Shown here in pieces: positions 14,013 through 22,898 of a stretch of DNA of 36,126 nucleotides. The position numbers and the translations under genes were made by a program. The DNA comes from Brevundimonas bullata. Its GTDB lineage: Bacteria > Pseudomonadota > Alphaproteobacteria > Caulobacterales > Caulobacteraceae. Within the stretch, counting starts at the first letter, position 1. Every line of letters begins with the position of its first letter. Where the stretch lies: NCBI RefSeq assembly GCF_003350205.1, contig NZ_QLLC01000030.1, positions 1-36,126 of the forward strand. Direction: 5' to 3'. The notes beneath the pieces are model-generated. The model was not told the DNA's origin, searched no databases, and was given only the letters and a program-made list of their open reading frames with translations.

Positions 14013-16595
14013 GTGGCCACTCGTTACGAGTCCAAGACCGCCGAACCCCGCCAGCAAGCCCGCTGGGCGGCTGCTGACGCCTTCTCCGTGTCGAACGAGG
14101 ACACCGGGCGGCCCAAATACTATGTGCTGGAGATGTTCCCCTATCCGTCGGGCAACATCCACATGGGCCACGCTCGCAACTATGTGATGGGCGACGTGGT
14201 GGCGCGTCACAAGCGGGCGCAGGGCTTCGACGTCCTGCATCCCATGGGCTGGGACGCCTTCGGCATGCCGGCCGAAAATGCGGCCATGGAGCGCGGCGTC
14301 CACCCCGGCGACTGGACCTGGTCCAACATCGCGACGATGCGCGACCAACTTAAGCTATTGGGTCTGTCGCTGGACTGGAGCCGCGAGTTCGCCACCTGCG
14401 ACCCGACCTATTACGGCAAGCAGCAGGCCTGGTTCCTGGAGCTGTACAAACGCGGTCTGGTCTATCGCAAGGACGGCGTGGTCAACTGGGACCCGGTCGA
14501 CAACACCGTCCTGGCCAACGAACAGGTCATCGACGGACGCGGCTGGCGCTCGGGCGCCCTGGTCGAGAAGCGCAAGCTGAACCAGTGGTTTCTGCGCATT
14601 ACTCAGTATGCGGATGATCTGATCGACGGCCTGTCGGAACTGGAAGGCCGCTGGCCCGACAAGGTCCGCCTGATGCAGGAAAACTGGATCGGCCGATCCA
14701 AGGGCCTGCAGATGAAGTGGGCCTTCGCCGCTGACGCCGCCCCCGCCGGTCACGACGCGGTCGAGGTCTATACCACCCGCCCCGACACCCTGTTCGGCGC
14801 CAGCTTCGTCGGCCTGGCCCCCGATCACCCCATCTCGAAACAGCTGGCCGAGGCCGACCCGCGCGTCGCCGCCTTCGTCGCCGAATGCCGCAAGGGCGGC
14901 GCCTCTCAGGCTGAGATCGAACAGGCCGAGAAGATCGGCTGGGACACGGGCCTGAAGGTCGTCCATCCCTTTACCGGGGCCGAGGTTCCGGTCTGGATCG
15001 CCAACTTCATCCTGTCGGAATACGGCACGGGCGCCGTCTTCGCCTGCCCGGCCCACGACCAGCGCGACCTCGACTTCGCCCGCAAATACGACCTGCCGGT
15101 GATCCCGGTCGTGCGTCCCGAGGGCGCCGGCGACGACTTCGCCGTGGCCAACGAGGCCTATACCGGCCCCGGATCGCTGTTCCATTCCGACTTCCTGAAC
15201 GGCCTGGACATCGACACCGCCAAGGCGGAGGCCATCGCCCGTATCGAGGCCGCCGGCCAGGGCGAGGCCAAGACCATCTATCGCCTGCGCGACTGGGGCG
15301 TCAGCCGCCAGCGCTACTGGGGTTGCCCCATCCCCATCATCCACTGCGAGGCCTGCGGTCCCGTGGCCGTGCCGAGCGAGCAACTGCCGGTCGAGCTGCC
15401 CAAGGACTTGACCTTCGACGTGCCCGGCAACCCGCTGGATCGTCACCCGACGTGGAAACACGTCAGCTGCCCGACCTGCGGCGGTGAAGCCCGTCGTGAG
15501 ACCGATACGCTCGACACCTTCGTCGATTCCAGCTGGTACTTCGCCCGCTTCGCCGATCCCAAGGCGGATGCGCCGATCAACAAGGCCGCCGCGTCGAAAT
15601 GGCTGCCGGTCGATCAATATATCGGCGGCGTCGAACACGCGGTCCTGCACCTGCTCTACGCCCGCTTCATCACCCGCGCCCTGTCGGACGCCGGTCTGAT
15701 GGACGTGAAGGAGCCCTTCGCCGGCCTGTTCACCCAAGGCATGGTGGTCCACGAGACCTACTACGAAGGCCTGGAGCCCAGCGGCAAGCCGCGCTGGGTC
15801 GAGCCCTCGGACGTGCGCATCGAGACGGTGGACGGTCAGCGCGTGGCCACCCGCCTGTCCACGGGCGCTCCCCTGACGATCGGCGACATCGAAAAGATGT
15901 CCAAGTCCAAGAAGAACGTGGTCGCGCCCCAGGACATTATCGAGGCCTACGGCGTCGACGCCGGCCGCCTGTTCGTCCTGTCCGACAGCCCGCCGGAACG
16001 CGACGTCCAATGGTCGGCCGGGGGCGTCGAGGGCGCCAGCCGCTTCGTCCAGCGCGTCTGGACCGAGTTCGACGGCTTCGATCCTGAAGCGGCCGCCAAC
16101 GCCGATGTGGACGCCAGCCTGATCCGCGAGACGCACAAGACCATCAAGGCGGTCAGCGAGGGCGTTGAGGGCTTCCGCTTCAACTCGGCCATCGCCAAGC
16201 TCTACGCCTTCCTCGCCACGCTGCGTCAACACGACAAGGCCGGCGGCGAGGCGAAGAAGACGGCGCTCTCGACCATGGCCCGCCTGATCGCCCCCTTCAC
16301 CCCCCACCTGGCCGAAGAAGCCTGGGCGCGGTTGGGCGAGGACGGCATGGTTCTGGACGCGCCCTGGCCCGTCTATGACGCGGCTCTGGCCGCCGACGAC
16401 GCCGTCACCCTGCCCATCCAGATCGGCGGCAAGCGCCGCGGCGAGGTCGTCCTGCCCCGCGGGTCGGACAACGCCACGGTCGAGGCCGCCGCTCTCGCCA
16501 ATCCGACGGTTCAGGCCTACCTTGCCGCCAACAACCTCAGCGTCCGCAAGGTGATCGTGGTGCCCGACCGTATCGTCAATCTGGTGGCCGGCTAA
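14013..16595 (+). CDS. leuS: Leucyl-tRNA synthetase
   Basis: This 860-residue class I aminoacyl-tRNA synthetase charges tRNA-Leu in the cytoplasm. The HIGH-type motif is [14 protein letters not shown] near residues 44-57. The CP1 editing domain spans roughly 220-420 (including [17 protein letters not shown] and [15 protein letters not shown]). A Cys pair (CEACGPVAV) and [25 protein letters not shown] follow. KMSKSKKN at about 628-635 is the second signature. An anticodon-binding helical domain and a C-terminal domain complete the protein. Its length equals that of E. coli LeuS. The start codon is GTG (14013). Its TAA overlaps the lptE ATG by one base (TAATG), so the two are translationally coupled. 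Confidence 0.97.
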   Translation: MATRYESKTAEPRQQARWAAADAFSVSNEDTGRPKYYVLEMFPYPSGNIHMGHARNYVMGDVVARHKRAQGFDVLHPMGWDAFGMPAENAAMERGVHPGDWTWSNIATMRDQLKLLGLSLDWSREFATCDPTYYGKQQAWFLELYKRGLVYRKDGVVNWDPVDNTVLANEQVIDGRGWRSGALVEKRKLNQWFLRITQYADDLIDGLSELEGRWPDKVRLMQENWIGRSKGLQMKWAFAADAAPAGHDAVEVYTTRPDTLFGASFVGLAPDHPISKQLAEADPRVAAFVAECRKGGASQAEIEQAEKIGWDTGLKVVHPFTGAEVPVWIANFILSEYGTGAVFACPAHDQRDLDFARKYDLPVIPVVRPEGAGDDFAVANEAYTGPGSLFHSDFLNGLDIDTAKAEAIARIEAAGQGEAKTIYRLRDWGVSRQRYWGCPIPIIHCEACGPVAVPSEQLPVELPKDLTFDVPGNPLDRHPTWKHVSCPTCGGEARRETDTLDTFVDSSWYFARFADPKADAPINKAAASKWLPVDQYIGGVEHAVLHLLYARFITRALSDAGLMDVKEPFAGLFTQGMVVHETYYEGLEPSGKPRWVEPSDVRIETVDGQRVATRLSTGAPLTIGDIEKMSKSKKNVVAPQDIIEAYGVDAGRLFVLSDSPPERDVQWSAGGVEGASRFVQRVWTEFDGFDPEAAANADVDASLIRETHKTIKAVSEGVEGFRFNSAIAKLYAFLATLRQHDKAGGEAKKTALSTMARLIAPFTPHLAEEAWARLGEDGMVLDAPWPVYDAALAADDAVTLPIQIGGKRRGEVVLPRGSDNATVEAAALANPTVQAYLAANNLSVRKVIVVPDRIVNLVAG

Positions 16596-17077
16596 TGCGT
16601 CTCGCCCTCGCCCTGATCGCCGTCGCGGGCGCCGCCCTGCTGTCCGGCTGCGGCTTCACGCCTCTCTATGGCGAGACGGGCGTGGGTGCGGGTCTGTCGC
16701 GCATCGCCGTGACCACGCCGGACAACCGCCTCGGCTATCGCCTGCGCGAGCAGCTGGAGGACGCCTTCGGCCGGGACGGCTCGGTCCAGCCCCTCTATCG
16801 CCTGACAACCGAGGTGAGCCAGGAACGCCGTCCCCTGGGCCGGCGCATCGACGACACGGCCAGCCGCTATGAGCTGACGGTCAAGGCGGACTGGACCCTG
16901 ACCCCGGTCAGCGGCGGGGAACCGATCAAGGGTTCCCAGACCACGACCACCACCTATGCCGCCGCCGACCAGCCCTATGCCGCCATCGCCGCCCAGCAAG
17001 ACGGCGAGGACCGGGCCGCCGCCGATCTGGCGCGCCTGATCCGGCTGGACATGATGCGCGCCCTGGCCGGCCAGTGA
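16595..17077 (+). CDS. lptE: LPS-assembly lipoprotein LptE
   Basis: This 160-residue lipoprotein plugs the LptD beta-barrel that inserts lipopolysaccharide into the outer membrane. The signal [20 protein letters not shown] has the lipobox LSGC. The signature GCGFTPLYG directly after the lipid-modified Cys is typical of alphaproteobacterial LptE. The C-terminal part (QPYAAIAAQQDGEDRAAADLARLIRLDMMRAL) is the usual amphipathic helix. The leuS-lptE-holA order is the conserved arrangement, here with the leuS stop overlapping the lptE start and holA 37 bp downstream. Confidence 0.93.
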   Translation: MRLALALIAVAGAALLSGCGFTPLYGETGVGAGLSRIAVTTPDNRLGYRLREQLEDAFGRDGSVQPLYRLTTEVSQERRPLGRRIDDTASRYELTVKADWTLTPVSGGEPIKGSQTTTTTYAAADQPYAAIAAQQDGEDRAAADLARLIRLDMMRALAGQ

Positions 17078-17114
17078 AGCCTGTTCTGAAGGGCCTAGCC
17101 GAGGGAGTGGCCGC

Positions 17115-18167
17115 GTGATCCTGGCCAAACGGCCCGAGGTCGACCGCTTCCTCAGGTCGCCGGACGCCCATATCCGCGCCGCCGTGATCCACGGCAAGGA
17201 CCGCTCGGGCGTCACCGAGCGCGCCCTGACCCTCTACAAGGCCATCACGCCCGACCTGAACGACCCGTTCAACGTCACCTTCCTGACCGAGGCCGACATC
17301 GACGGCGACGCGGTCAAGCTGGAGGAGGCGCTGACGGCCCTGAGCATGATCGGCGGGCGGCGACTGGTGCGTATCCGCCTGTCGGAAGGCAAGCCCAGCG
17401 TCGACAAGGCCATCGCCGCCGCCCTGACCATGCACGCGGACGGCGGCTACAACCCCGACGCCATGCTGATCATCGAGGCCGGGGCGCTGGGCCGCGAATC
17501 CGCCCTGCGCAAGGCCGCCGAGAAGTCGCCCGGCGCGGTCGGCATCGCCTGCTACGAGGACGAGGTCGGCGACGTCGCCCGCATGACGCGCGAGGCCCTG
17601 AGCGCCGACAAGGTCGGCCTGACCGGCGACGCCCTCGACCGCTTCGTCGCCCGCCTGCCCCGCGAACGCGGCCTGATGCGGCAAGAAATCGAACGTCTGG
17701 TGCTCTACATCGGGCCAGGTTCGGGCCGCACCATCGACGTGCCGGAACTGGAAGAGCATCTGGGCGTCGAGCCCGACGCCTCCCTGTCCGACGCCGCCCT
17801 GCAAGCCTTTGGCGGACGCCCGGGTCCGGCCCAGTCCGGCCTGAGACGCGCCCTGGCCGAGGGCGAAAGCGCCGTTATGGCGGTGCGCATGGCCGCCATC
17901 CACCTGGGAAAACTGCGCCGCATCAACGTCCTGCAAGCCGCGGGCGCCGGCGCCAAGGAGGCCGCCAAGTCCGCCGGCGTCTTCTGGAAGCAGGAAGCGG
18001 AAATCCTGCGCCAGGCCAGGGCTTGGCGACTGGAGTCGCTCGACGAGGTTCAGGACAGCGTCAACACCGCCGACATCGCCACCAAGACCACGGGCCTGCC
18101 CGAAGCCCTGATCGCCGAACGCCTGCTGCTGGAAATCTCCGCCCGCGCCAAGCGCATGGGGCTTTAA
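17115..18167 (+). CDS. holA: DNA polymerase III delta subunit
   Basis: This 350-residue delta subunit of the clamp loader opens the beta sliding clamp. Features that fit are the N-terminal KRPEVDRFLRSPDAHIRAAVIHGKDRSGVTERA, the LEEALTALSMIGGRRLVRIRLSEG segment, the LIIEAGALGRESALRKAAEKS segment and an all-helical C-terminal collar domain. As in other delta subunits there is no Walker A motif. The start codon is GTG at 17115. It closes the leuS-lptE-holA operon. An element of the covarying hairpin family begins two bases after its TAA, followed by the long palindromic repeat copy B. Confidence 0.92.
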   Translation: MILAKRPEVDRFLRSPDAHIRAAVIHGKDRSGVTERALTLYKAITPDLNDPFNVTFLTEADIDGDAVKLEEALTALSMIGGRRLVRIRLSEGKPSVDKAIAAALTMHADGGYNPDAMLIIEAGALGRESALRKAAEKSPGAVGIACYEDEVGDVARMTREALSADKVGLTGDALDRFVARLPRERGLMRQEIERLVLYIGPGSGRTIDVPELEEHLGVEPDASLSDAALQAFGGRPGPAQSGLRRALAEGESAVMAVRMAAIHLGKLRRINVLQAAGAGAKEAAKSAGVFWKQEAEILRQARAWRLESLDEVQDSVNTADIATKTTGLPEALIAERLLLEISARAKRMGL

Positions 18168-18168
18168 T

Positions 18169-18200
18169 TTAGGGGCCTACCGGCCTTCGGCCTACTTGAG
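18169..18200. repeat. Covarying intergenic hairpin, short form (copy 5)
   Basis: TTAGGGGCCTACC (start), then GGCC-TTC-GGCC and CTACTTGAG (end). It begins directly after the holA stop. Compared with copy 1 read on the minus strand, the stem changed from GCGC/GCGC to GGCC/GGCC with the flanks kept. That amounts to two compensating base-pair swaps. Confidence 0.6.
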
Positions 18201-18211
18201 GCCCGCCTCCT

Positions 18212-18335
18212 CTTTCCTCCCCACTTTGTGGGGAGGGGGACCGCGTAGCGGTGGAGGGGGCGACGCAAACGTCAGCCACTCAAGCGACCCTGCGTCACGC
18301 GCCGCACCACCTCCCCATTCTCATGGGGAGGAAGG
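18212..18335. repeat. Long palindromic intergenic repeat, copy B
   Basis: This is the second copy, about 124 bp, inverted relative to 3335-3470. It opens CTTTCCTCCCCA, folds CCTCCCCA/TGGGGAGG, then ACCGCGTAGCGGT (copy A has ACCACGAAGTGGT, so base-pairing is kept by paired changes), then GGAGGGGGCG. It closes with CCACCTCCCCATTCTCATGG and GGAGGAAG. It lies between convergent holA and the small basic protein gene. Confidence 0.75.
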
Positions 18336-18341
18336 CTCAAA

Positions 18342-18530
18342 TCAGCCCCGCTTCGAAGCCTTGCGGAAGGCCGGCTTGTTCGCCGCCGCCGCCTGACGCT
18401 GCATGGCCTTTTCGGGCGCCTTGCCGACCGTCTTCACGCCCGGCTGGCCGCCTGGGCCTCCGGCCTTCTTGGCCGCGAGGGCGCGTTTCAGGGATTCGGT
18501 GGCGCTGATCTTATCGGTCTGTTCAGTCAT
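18342..18530 (-). CDS. Small basic disordered protein
   Basis: This is a 62-residue, Lys/Ala/Gly-rich protein: an N-terminal helix (TESLKRALAAKKAGG near residues 12-26), a Gly/Pro linker, and a basic tail (FRKASKRG). It has no membrane segment, signal or recognised domain. Its composition suggests nucleic-acid or ribosome contact, but that is a guess. It shares orientation with parB, which lies upstream of it, and its stop is 7 bp from repeat copy B. The start ATG at 18530 is in a compact gap of 36 bp after parB. Confidence 0.6.
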   Translation of the reverse strand: MTEQTDKISATESLKRALAAKKAGGPGGQPGVKTVGKAPEKAMQRQAAAANKPAFRKASKRG

Positions 18531-18566
18531 GGCCGCACCCTAGCACGGTCTGATGAGAAAGGCCCG

Positions 18567-19451
18567 TCAGCCGCGCATCAAGCGTCGGCACAGATCGTCC
18601 AACTGTTCCAGCGTGCCGTATTTGATGGTCAGCTCACCCTTGCCGCCCTTGTCGGACAGCAGGACCTTCAGACCCAGGGCGTCGGCGAGATCCTGCTCCA
18701 GGGCGGCGACGTCGGCGGCGCCCTCCCCGCTCAGGACCGGCTTGGCCTTCGTCGGCTTTGGACCGTCTGCGGCGCGGCGGGCCAGGGCCTCGGTCTGGCG
18801 CACGTTCAGGCCTTTGGACAGAACCTGTTCGGCCAGGGCCTCGGGGTTGGGGGCCGTGATCAGGGCGCGGGCGTGACCGGCCGACAGCCGGTTCTCCATG
18901 ACGTGGTTCAGCACGCTGTCGGGCAGTTGCAGCAGACGCAGGGTGTTGGCCACATGGCTGCGGCTCTTGCCCACCACGCCGGCCAGAGCGTCCTGGGTCC
19001 GGCCGAAACGCGAGATCAGCGAGCCATAGGCCATGGCCTCTTCGACCGGGTTCAGATCGGCGCGCTGGACGTTCTCGATGATGGCGACCTCCATCACCTC
19101 CACGTCGTCCATCGCGCGTTCGATGATGGGCACGAATTTCAGCCGGGCGGCCTGGGCGGCGCGCCAGCGGCGCTCGCCGGCGATGATCTGCCACATGCCG
19201 TCCTGGCCGGGCTGGGCCCGCACCAGGATCGGCTGCAAGACTCCCTTGTCGCGAATCGAGGCGGTCAGTTCCTCCAGATGCTCGGCCCCGAACTGCTTGC
19301 GCGGCTGGTCAGGATTGGGCTTGAGGCTCTCAATCGGCACGGCGCGCACGCCCGTCGGCTGAGCGCCGCCGTCGACCGGCGCGCTCTCGGCGACGTTTTC
19401 TCCCAGAAGGGCCGACAGGCCCCGGCCCAGACCACGTTGACGTTCGGACAA
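18567..19451 (-). CDS. parB: Chromosome-partitioning protein ParB
   Basis: This 294-residue ParB is a CTP-dependent clamp that loads at parS and spreads over nearby DNA. It begins with the ParA-stimulating tail MSERQRGLGRGLSALLGE. The CTP-binding ParB/Srx domain includes NPDQPRKQF and the GERRWRAA motif at residues 92-99. The helix-turn-helix that reads parS follows (GRTQDALAGVVGKSRSHVANTLRLL, about 150-175). The C-terminal dimerisation domain is at about 235-294. It is the last gene of the mnmG-rsmG-parA-parB run, 39 bp after parA. Four parS-like sites lie 0.7-5 kb upstream and one lies across the origin at 33.8 kb. Confidence 0.97.
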   Translation of the reverse strand: MSERQRGLGRGLSALLGENVAESAPVDGGAQPTGVRAVPIESLKPNPDQPRKQFGAEHLEELTASIRDKGVLQPILVRAQPGQDGMWQIIAGERRWRAAQAARLKFVPIIERAMDDVEVMEVAIIENVQRADLNPVEEAMAYGSLISRFGRTQDALAGVVGKSRSHVANTLRLLQLPDSVLNHVMENRLSAGHARALITAPNPEALAEQVLSKGLNVRQTEALARRAADGPKPTKAKPVLSGEGAADVAALEQDLADALGLKVLLSDKGGKGELTIKYGTLEQLDDLCRRLMRG

Positions 19452-19490
19452 GATGCTGATTCCGTTCTACTTAATCGGTAAAGCCGCCGA

Positions 19491-20312
19491 TCAGGCGGCG
19501 AGCGCCTGGCGACGCTGGCGTTCACGCGCCACAAGCTCGCGCGCCAGCTTCAGATAGGCCTGGCTGCCGGTGCATTTCAGATCATAGATCAGCACCGGCT
19601 TGCCGAAGGACGGCGCCTCCGACACCCGCACATTGCGGGGAATGACGCTGTCATAGACCTTGTCGCCGAAGTGGGCCCGCACATCGGCCGCCACCTGCCC
19701 CGACAGGGCGTTGCGGCGGTCGTACATGGTCAGGACCAGACCCTGGATCTCCAGCGCCGGGTTGAGGCTCTGCTTGACCATGTCGATGGTCCGCATCAGC
19801 TGGGTCAGGCCCTCCAGCGCGAAGAACTCGCACTGCAACGGCACCAGAACCGCGTCGGCGGCGGCCATGGCGTTCAGCGTCAGCAGGTTCAGCGAGGGCG
19901 GGCAGTCGATCAGGACATAGTCGTACCGGGTATGGCCGTTGCCGCCCTGCGCCGCCAGGGCGTCGCGCAGACGATAGGAGCGACGATCCGCCTGGCTCAG
20001 TTCGATCTCGACCCCCGACATGTCCGCGTCGGCGGGGACGATGAACAGGCCGGGTACGGCGGTCTCCACCGCCGACTGGTCGATCGGGCGACCGTCGACG
20101 ATGACGTCATAGATCGTCGCTCGGCGTGTTTCACGTGGAACACCCAGACCCGTCGAGGCATTGCCCTGAGGGTCCATGTCGACGATCAGCACCTTTTCAC
20201 CGATGGCGGCCAGGGCCGTGCCGAGGTTGATGGCGGTCGTGGTCTTGCCCACCCCGCCCTTCTGGTTGGAGACAGCCAGGACGCGGGTCTGTTTCTCGCG
20301 ATCAGCGGACAC
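19491..20312 (-). CDS. parA: Chromosome-partitioning ATPase ParA
   Basis: This 273-residue Walker-type ATPase moves ParB-parS complexes poleward. The deviant Walker A is KGGVGKTT at residues 18-25. Walker A-prime and B are VDMDPQGNAS and YVLIDCPPSLNLLT. The basic residues expected for DNA binding are in the C-terminal half (SVIPRNVRVSEAPSFGKPV region). The gene overlaps the end of rsmG by 11 bp and carries a parS-like site inside its own coding sequence at 20127-20142. Length matches Caulobacter ParA. Confidence 0.97.
   Translation of the reverse strand: MSADREKQTRVLAVSNQKGGVGKTTTAINLGTALAAIGEKVLIVDMDPQGNASTGLGVPRETRRATIYDVIVDGRPIDQSAVETAVPGLFIVPADADMSGVEIELSQADRRSYRLRDALAAQGGNGHTRYDYVLIDCPPSLNLLTLNAMAAADAVLVPLQCEFFALEGLTQLMRTIDMVKQSLNPALEIQGLVLTMYDRRNALSGQVAADVRAHFGDKVYDSVIPRNVRVSEAPSFGKPVLIYDLKCTGSQAYLKLARELVARERQRRQALAA
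20127..20142. other. parS-like site within parA
   Basis: TGTTTCACGTGGAACA differs at one base from the consensus palindrome TGTTTCACGTGAAACA. It lies inside the parA coding sequence, so the mismatch may reflect coding constraint. Centromere sites near parAB are the established ParB loading sites in Caulobacter. Confidence 0.85.
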
Positions 20313-20925
20313 GGCGAAGACTCCGGATGTGGACGATACGGCCGCGCGGGTCGCTGCGCGAGACGGAGAGGTCGCTCTTAAACTGCCAGACCTTGGCCGC
20401 CTCTTTCAACTCAGCTTCGGCCTTCTCTCCCTTGAGGAACAGGCCTTGTGCACCGTGCTGGAAGTAAGGCTGTGCATAAGCCAGCAGTTTCTCCATCGGC
20501 GCCACGGCGCGGGCGGTGACGATGTCGACCTCGACGTCTTGCTCCTCGGCCCGTCCGTTGACCACGGTCGCCGGCAGATCCAGCGCCTCGACTACCTGCT
20601 CCAGAAAGCGGCAACGTTTGCCCAAGCTGTCGATCAGCCAGACATGGGCGTCGGGCCGATCCTTCAGCAGGATGGCGAGCACCACGCCGGGGAAGCCGGC
20701 CCCGGCGCCCAGATCGGCCCAGGTCAGAGCCTCGGGCGCGAGCGCCAGAAGTTGGGCGCTGTCCCAGGCGTGGCGGTTCCAGAAGTCAGGAATGCTGTCG
20801 GGACCCACGAGGTTCATCACCTCATTGGCCTCGGTCAACATGGCGAGGAAGGCGGTCAGATCGGCGATCTGGGCTTCACTGGCGCCGGCATGGGCTCGGA
20901 AGGCGGCGATGGGGTCCAAGCTCAC
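20302..20925 (-). CDS. rsmG: 16S rRNA (guanine-527 N7)-methyltransferase RsmG
   Basis: This 207-residue class I methyltransferase modifies G527 of 16S rRNA using S-adenosylmethionine. The SAM loop is visible as [17 protein letters not shown] around residues 69-85, with [18 protein letters not shown] following and [15 protein letters not shown] near 138-152. The start codon is GTG at 20925 and overlaps the mnmG stop by four bases (GTGA), so translation is coupled. Its 3-prime end overlaps parA by 11 bp. The gene order gidA-gidB-parA-parB is ancestral around bacterial origins. Confidence 0.96.
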   Translation of the reverse strand: MSLDPIAAFRAHAGASEAQIADLTAFLAMLTEANEVMNLVGPDSIPDFWNRHAWDSAQLLALAPEALTWADLGAGAGFPGVVLAILLKDRPDAHVWLIDSLGKRCRFLEQVVEALDLPATVVNGRAEEQDVEVDIVTARAVAPMEKLLAYAQPYFQHGAQGLFLKGEKAEAELKEAAKVWQFKSDLSVSRSDPRGRIVHIRSLRRVR

Positions 20926-22829
20926 GCGACAATAGTCTCGACTTCTGCGGCGAGCGACGTCGCCTTTTTCACATGGGCCAGCAGGGCCGTCAGAGCGCCA
21001 GGGGTCATGCCCTCGATGCGGCCCGCCTGCCCCAGGGTGCGGGGCTGGACCAGGATCAGCTTCTCGCGGACCTCGTTCGACAGACCGCCGATGGCGGCGT
21101 AATCGAGGCCCTCGGGCAGGGACAGCCCCTCCTCCCGCCGCAGCGCCTCGGCCTCCGAGGCCTGACGGTCCAGATAGCCGGCGTAGACGGCGTCGATCTC
21201 GACCTGCTCGCGCACGGCGGGCGACCAGTCGGCGATCTCGGGTCGGACGGCGATGAACTGGTCCAGGGTCGCATTGGGGAAGGACAGCAGATCACGGATC
21301 GACCGACGCTGGCCGTCGGCGTTGACGGTAATACCCAGCGCCCCGGCCTCCTTGGGCGTGAACTGCGTTTCACGTGAAACACGGTTCGCCCGGTCCAACT
21401 GGTCCGCCTTCTCCAGCCATACTTTCTCGCGGTCAGAACCGACGATCCCCGCGGCGATGCCGAGGGAGGTCAGGCGCACGTCGGCATTGTCGGCGCGCAG
21501 GGTCAGACGATACTCGGCCCGGCTGGTGAACATGCGATAGGGTTCGGTGACGCCGCGCGTCACCAGGTCGTCGATCATGACCCCGATATAGGCCTGGTCG
21601 CGGCCCAGAATGACCGGGTCGGAACCGGCGGCGGCGCGGGCGGCGTTCAGCCCCGCGATCAGCCCCTGGGCCCCCGCCTCTTCATATCCGGTCGTGCCGT
21701 TGATCTGACCGGCCAGATAGAGACCGGGACGCTTCTTGACCTCCAGCGCCGGGGTCAGTTCGCGCGGATCGACATAGTCGTATTCGATGGCGTAGCCGAA
21801 GCGGAAGACCTCGACGGCTTCCAGGCCTGGCATGGTGCGTAGGAAGGCCATCTGTGTAGCGTCCGACACCGAGGTCGAAATGCCGTTGGGATAGACGGTC
21901 GGATCGTCCAGACCTTCGGGTTCGAGGAAGACCTGGTGGCTGGTCTTGTCGGCGAAGCGGACCACCTTGTCCTCGATTGAGGGGCAGTAACGCGGACCGC
22001 GACCCGACAGCTTGCCGCCATAGACGGCGCTCTCGCCCAGGTTCTCGGCGATGATGCGGTGGGTTTCTTCGGTCGTATGAGTGATGCCGCAAGCGATCTG
22101 CGGCACTTCAATCTTGTCGGTCAGGAAGCTGAACGGCACGGGCTGGTCATCGGCCGCCTGCATCTCCAACTTATCCCAGGCGATGGTGCGGCCGTCCAGG
22201 CGGGCGGGCGTGCCGGTCTTCAACCGCCCCATCATCAGGCCCGCGCCATAAAGGTCAGCGGCCAGACCGACAGAGGGCGCCTCGCCGAAGCGACCGGCGG
22301 CGATGCGCTCCTCGCCGCGATGGATGACGCCGTTAAGGAAGGTGCCGGTCGTCAGAACCACGGCCCCGGCGCGCAATTCAGTCCCCTTGCCCGTCGTTAC
22401 GCCGACGACGCGGTCGCCGTTCAGGATCAGGGCCTCGGCCGTGCCGGCCATCAGGGTCAGGTTCGGCGTCTGGGCCAGCTCGGCCTGCATGGCCTCGCGA
22501 TAGAGACGACGGTCGATCTGGCTGCGCGGTCCGCGCACGGCGGCGCCCTTGGAGCGGTTCAGCAGGCGGAACTGGATGCCCGAGACATCGGCCAGGCGGC
22601 CCATCACGCCGTCCAGGGCGTCAATCTCGCGCACCAGATGGCCCTTGCCCAGGCCGCCGATGGCCGGGTTGCAGCTCATCTCGCCAATCGTTTCGAGCTT
22701 CTGGGTCAGCAGCAGGGTGCGGGCGCCCGCGCGCGCAGACGCGGCCGCAGCTTCGCAGCCGGCATGACCGCCGCCGATGACGATGACGTCGAAGGTCGTA
22801 GAGGGGGAGGAACTCATGGGCGAGGACAT
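20922..22829 (-). CDS. mnmG: tRNA modification enzyme MnmG (GidA)
   Basis: This 635-residue FAD protein works with MnmE to install the carboxymethylaminomethyl group on wobble U34 of certain tRNAs. The dinucleotide-binding motif is [20 protein letters not shown] near residues 15-34. Other signatures are [33 protein letters not shown] and [21 protein letters not shown]. The C-terminal helical domain binds MnmE and tRNA. Two in-frame ATGs (22829 and 22817) are possible starts; both keep the FAD motif. A canonical parS site lies 40 bp upstream of the start and another lies inside the coding sequence. The gene overlaps rsmG by four bases. Confidence 0.97.
   Translation of the reverse strand: MSSPMSSSPSTTFDVIVIGGGHAGCEAAAASARAGARTLLLTQKLETIGEMSCNPAIGGLGKGHLVREIDALDGVMGRLADVSGIQFRLLNRSKGAAVRGPRSQIDRRLYREAMQAELAQTPNLTLMAGTAEALILNGDRVVGVTTGKGTELRAGAVVLTTGTFLNGVIHRGEERIAAGRFGEAPSVGLAADLYGAGLMMGRLKTGTPARLDGRTIAWDKLEMQAADDQPVPFSFLTDKIEVPQIACGITHTTEETHRIIAENLGESAVYGGKLSGRGPRYCPSIEDKVVRFADKTSHQVFLEPEGLDDPTVYPNGISTSVSDATQMAFLRTMPGLEAVEVFRFGYAIEYDYVDPRELTPALEVKKRPGLYLAGQINGTTGYEEAGAQGLIAGLNAARAAAGSDPVILGRDQAYIGVMIDDLVTRGVTEPYRMFTSRAEYRLTLRADNADVRLTSLGIAAGIVGSDREKVWLEKADQLDRANRVSRETQFTPKEAGALGITVNADGQRRSIRDLLSFPNATLDQFIAVRPEIADWSPAVREQVEIDAVYAGYLDRQASEAEALRREEGLSLPEGLDYAAIGGLSNEVREKLILVQPRTLGQAGRIEGMTPGALTALLAHVKKATSLAAEVETIVA
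21366..21381. other. parS-like site within mnmG
   Basis: CGTTTCACGTGAAACA contains the full 14-bp palindromic core GTTTCACGTGAAAC; only the outermost first base differs from the 16-mer consensus. It lies in the mnmG coding region. Confidence 0.9.
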
Positions 22830-22868
22830 AGTCCATCCCGGCCCAAATCGCCACTAGAACGACGCCGA

Positions 22869-22884
22869 TGTTTCACGTGAAACA
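22869..22884. other. Perfect parS site between mnmE and mnmG
   Basis: TGTTTCACGTGAAACA is the exact 16-bp palindromic ParB-loading consensus. It sits in the 69-bp gap between the mnmE stop and the mnmG start, where bound ParB could also affect the mnmG promoter if one lies here. Confidence 0.95.
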
Positions 22885-22898
22885 CCGTGGTTCGGCGG

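Noticed and set aside
14355..16307. 650-residue open frame antisense to leuS
   Set aside because: Same effect of high GC on the opposite strand of a clear leucyl-tRNA synthetase gene; no recognisable motif.
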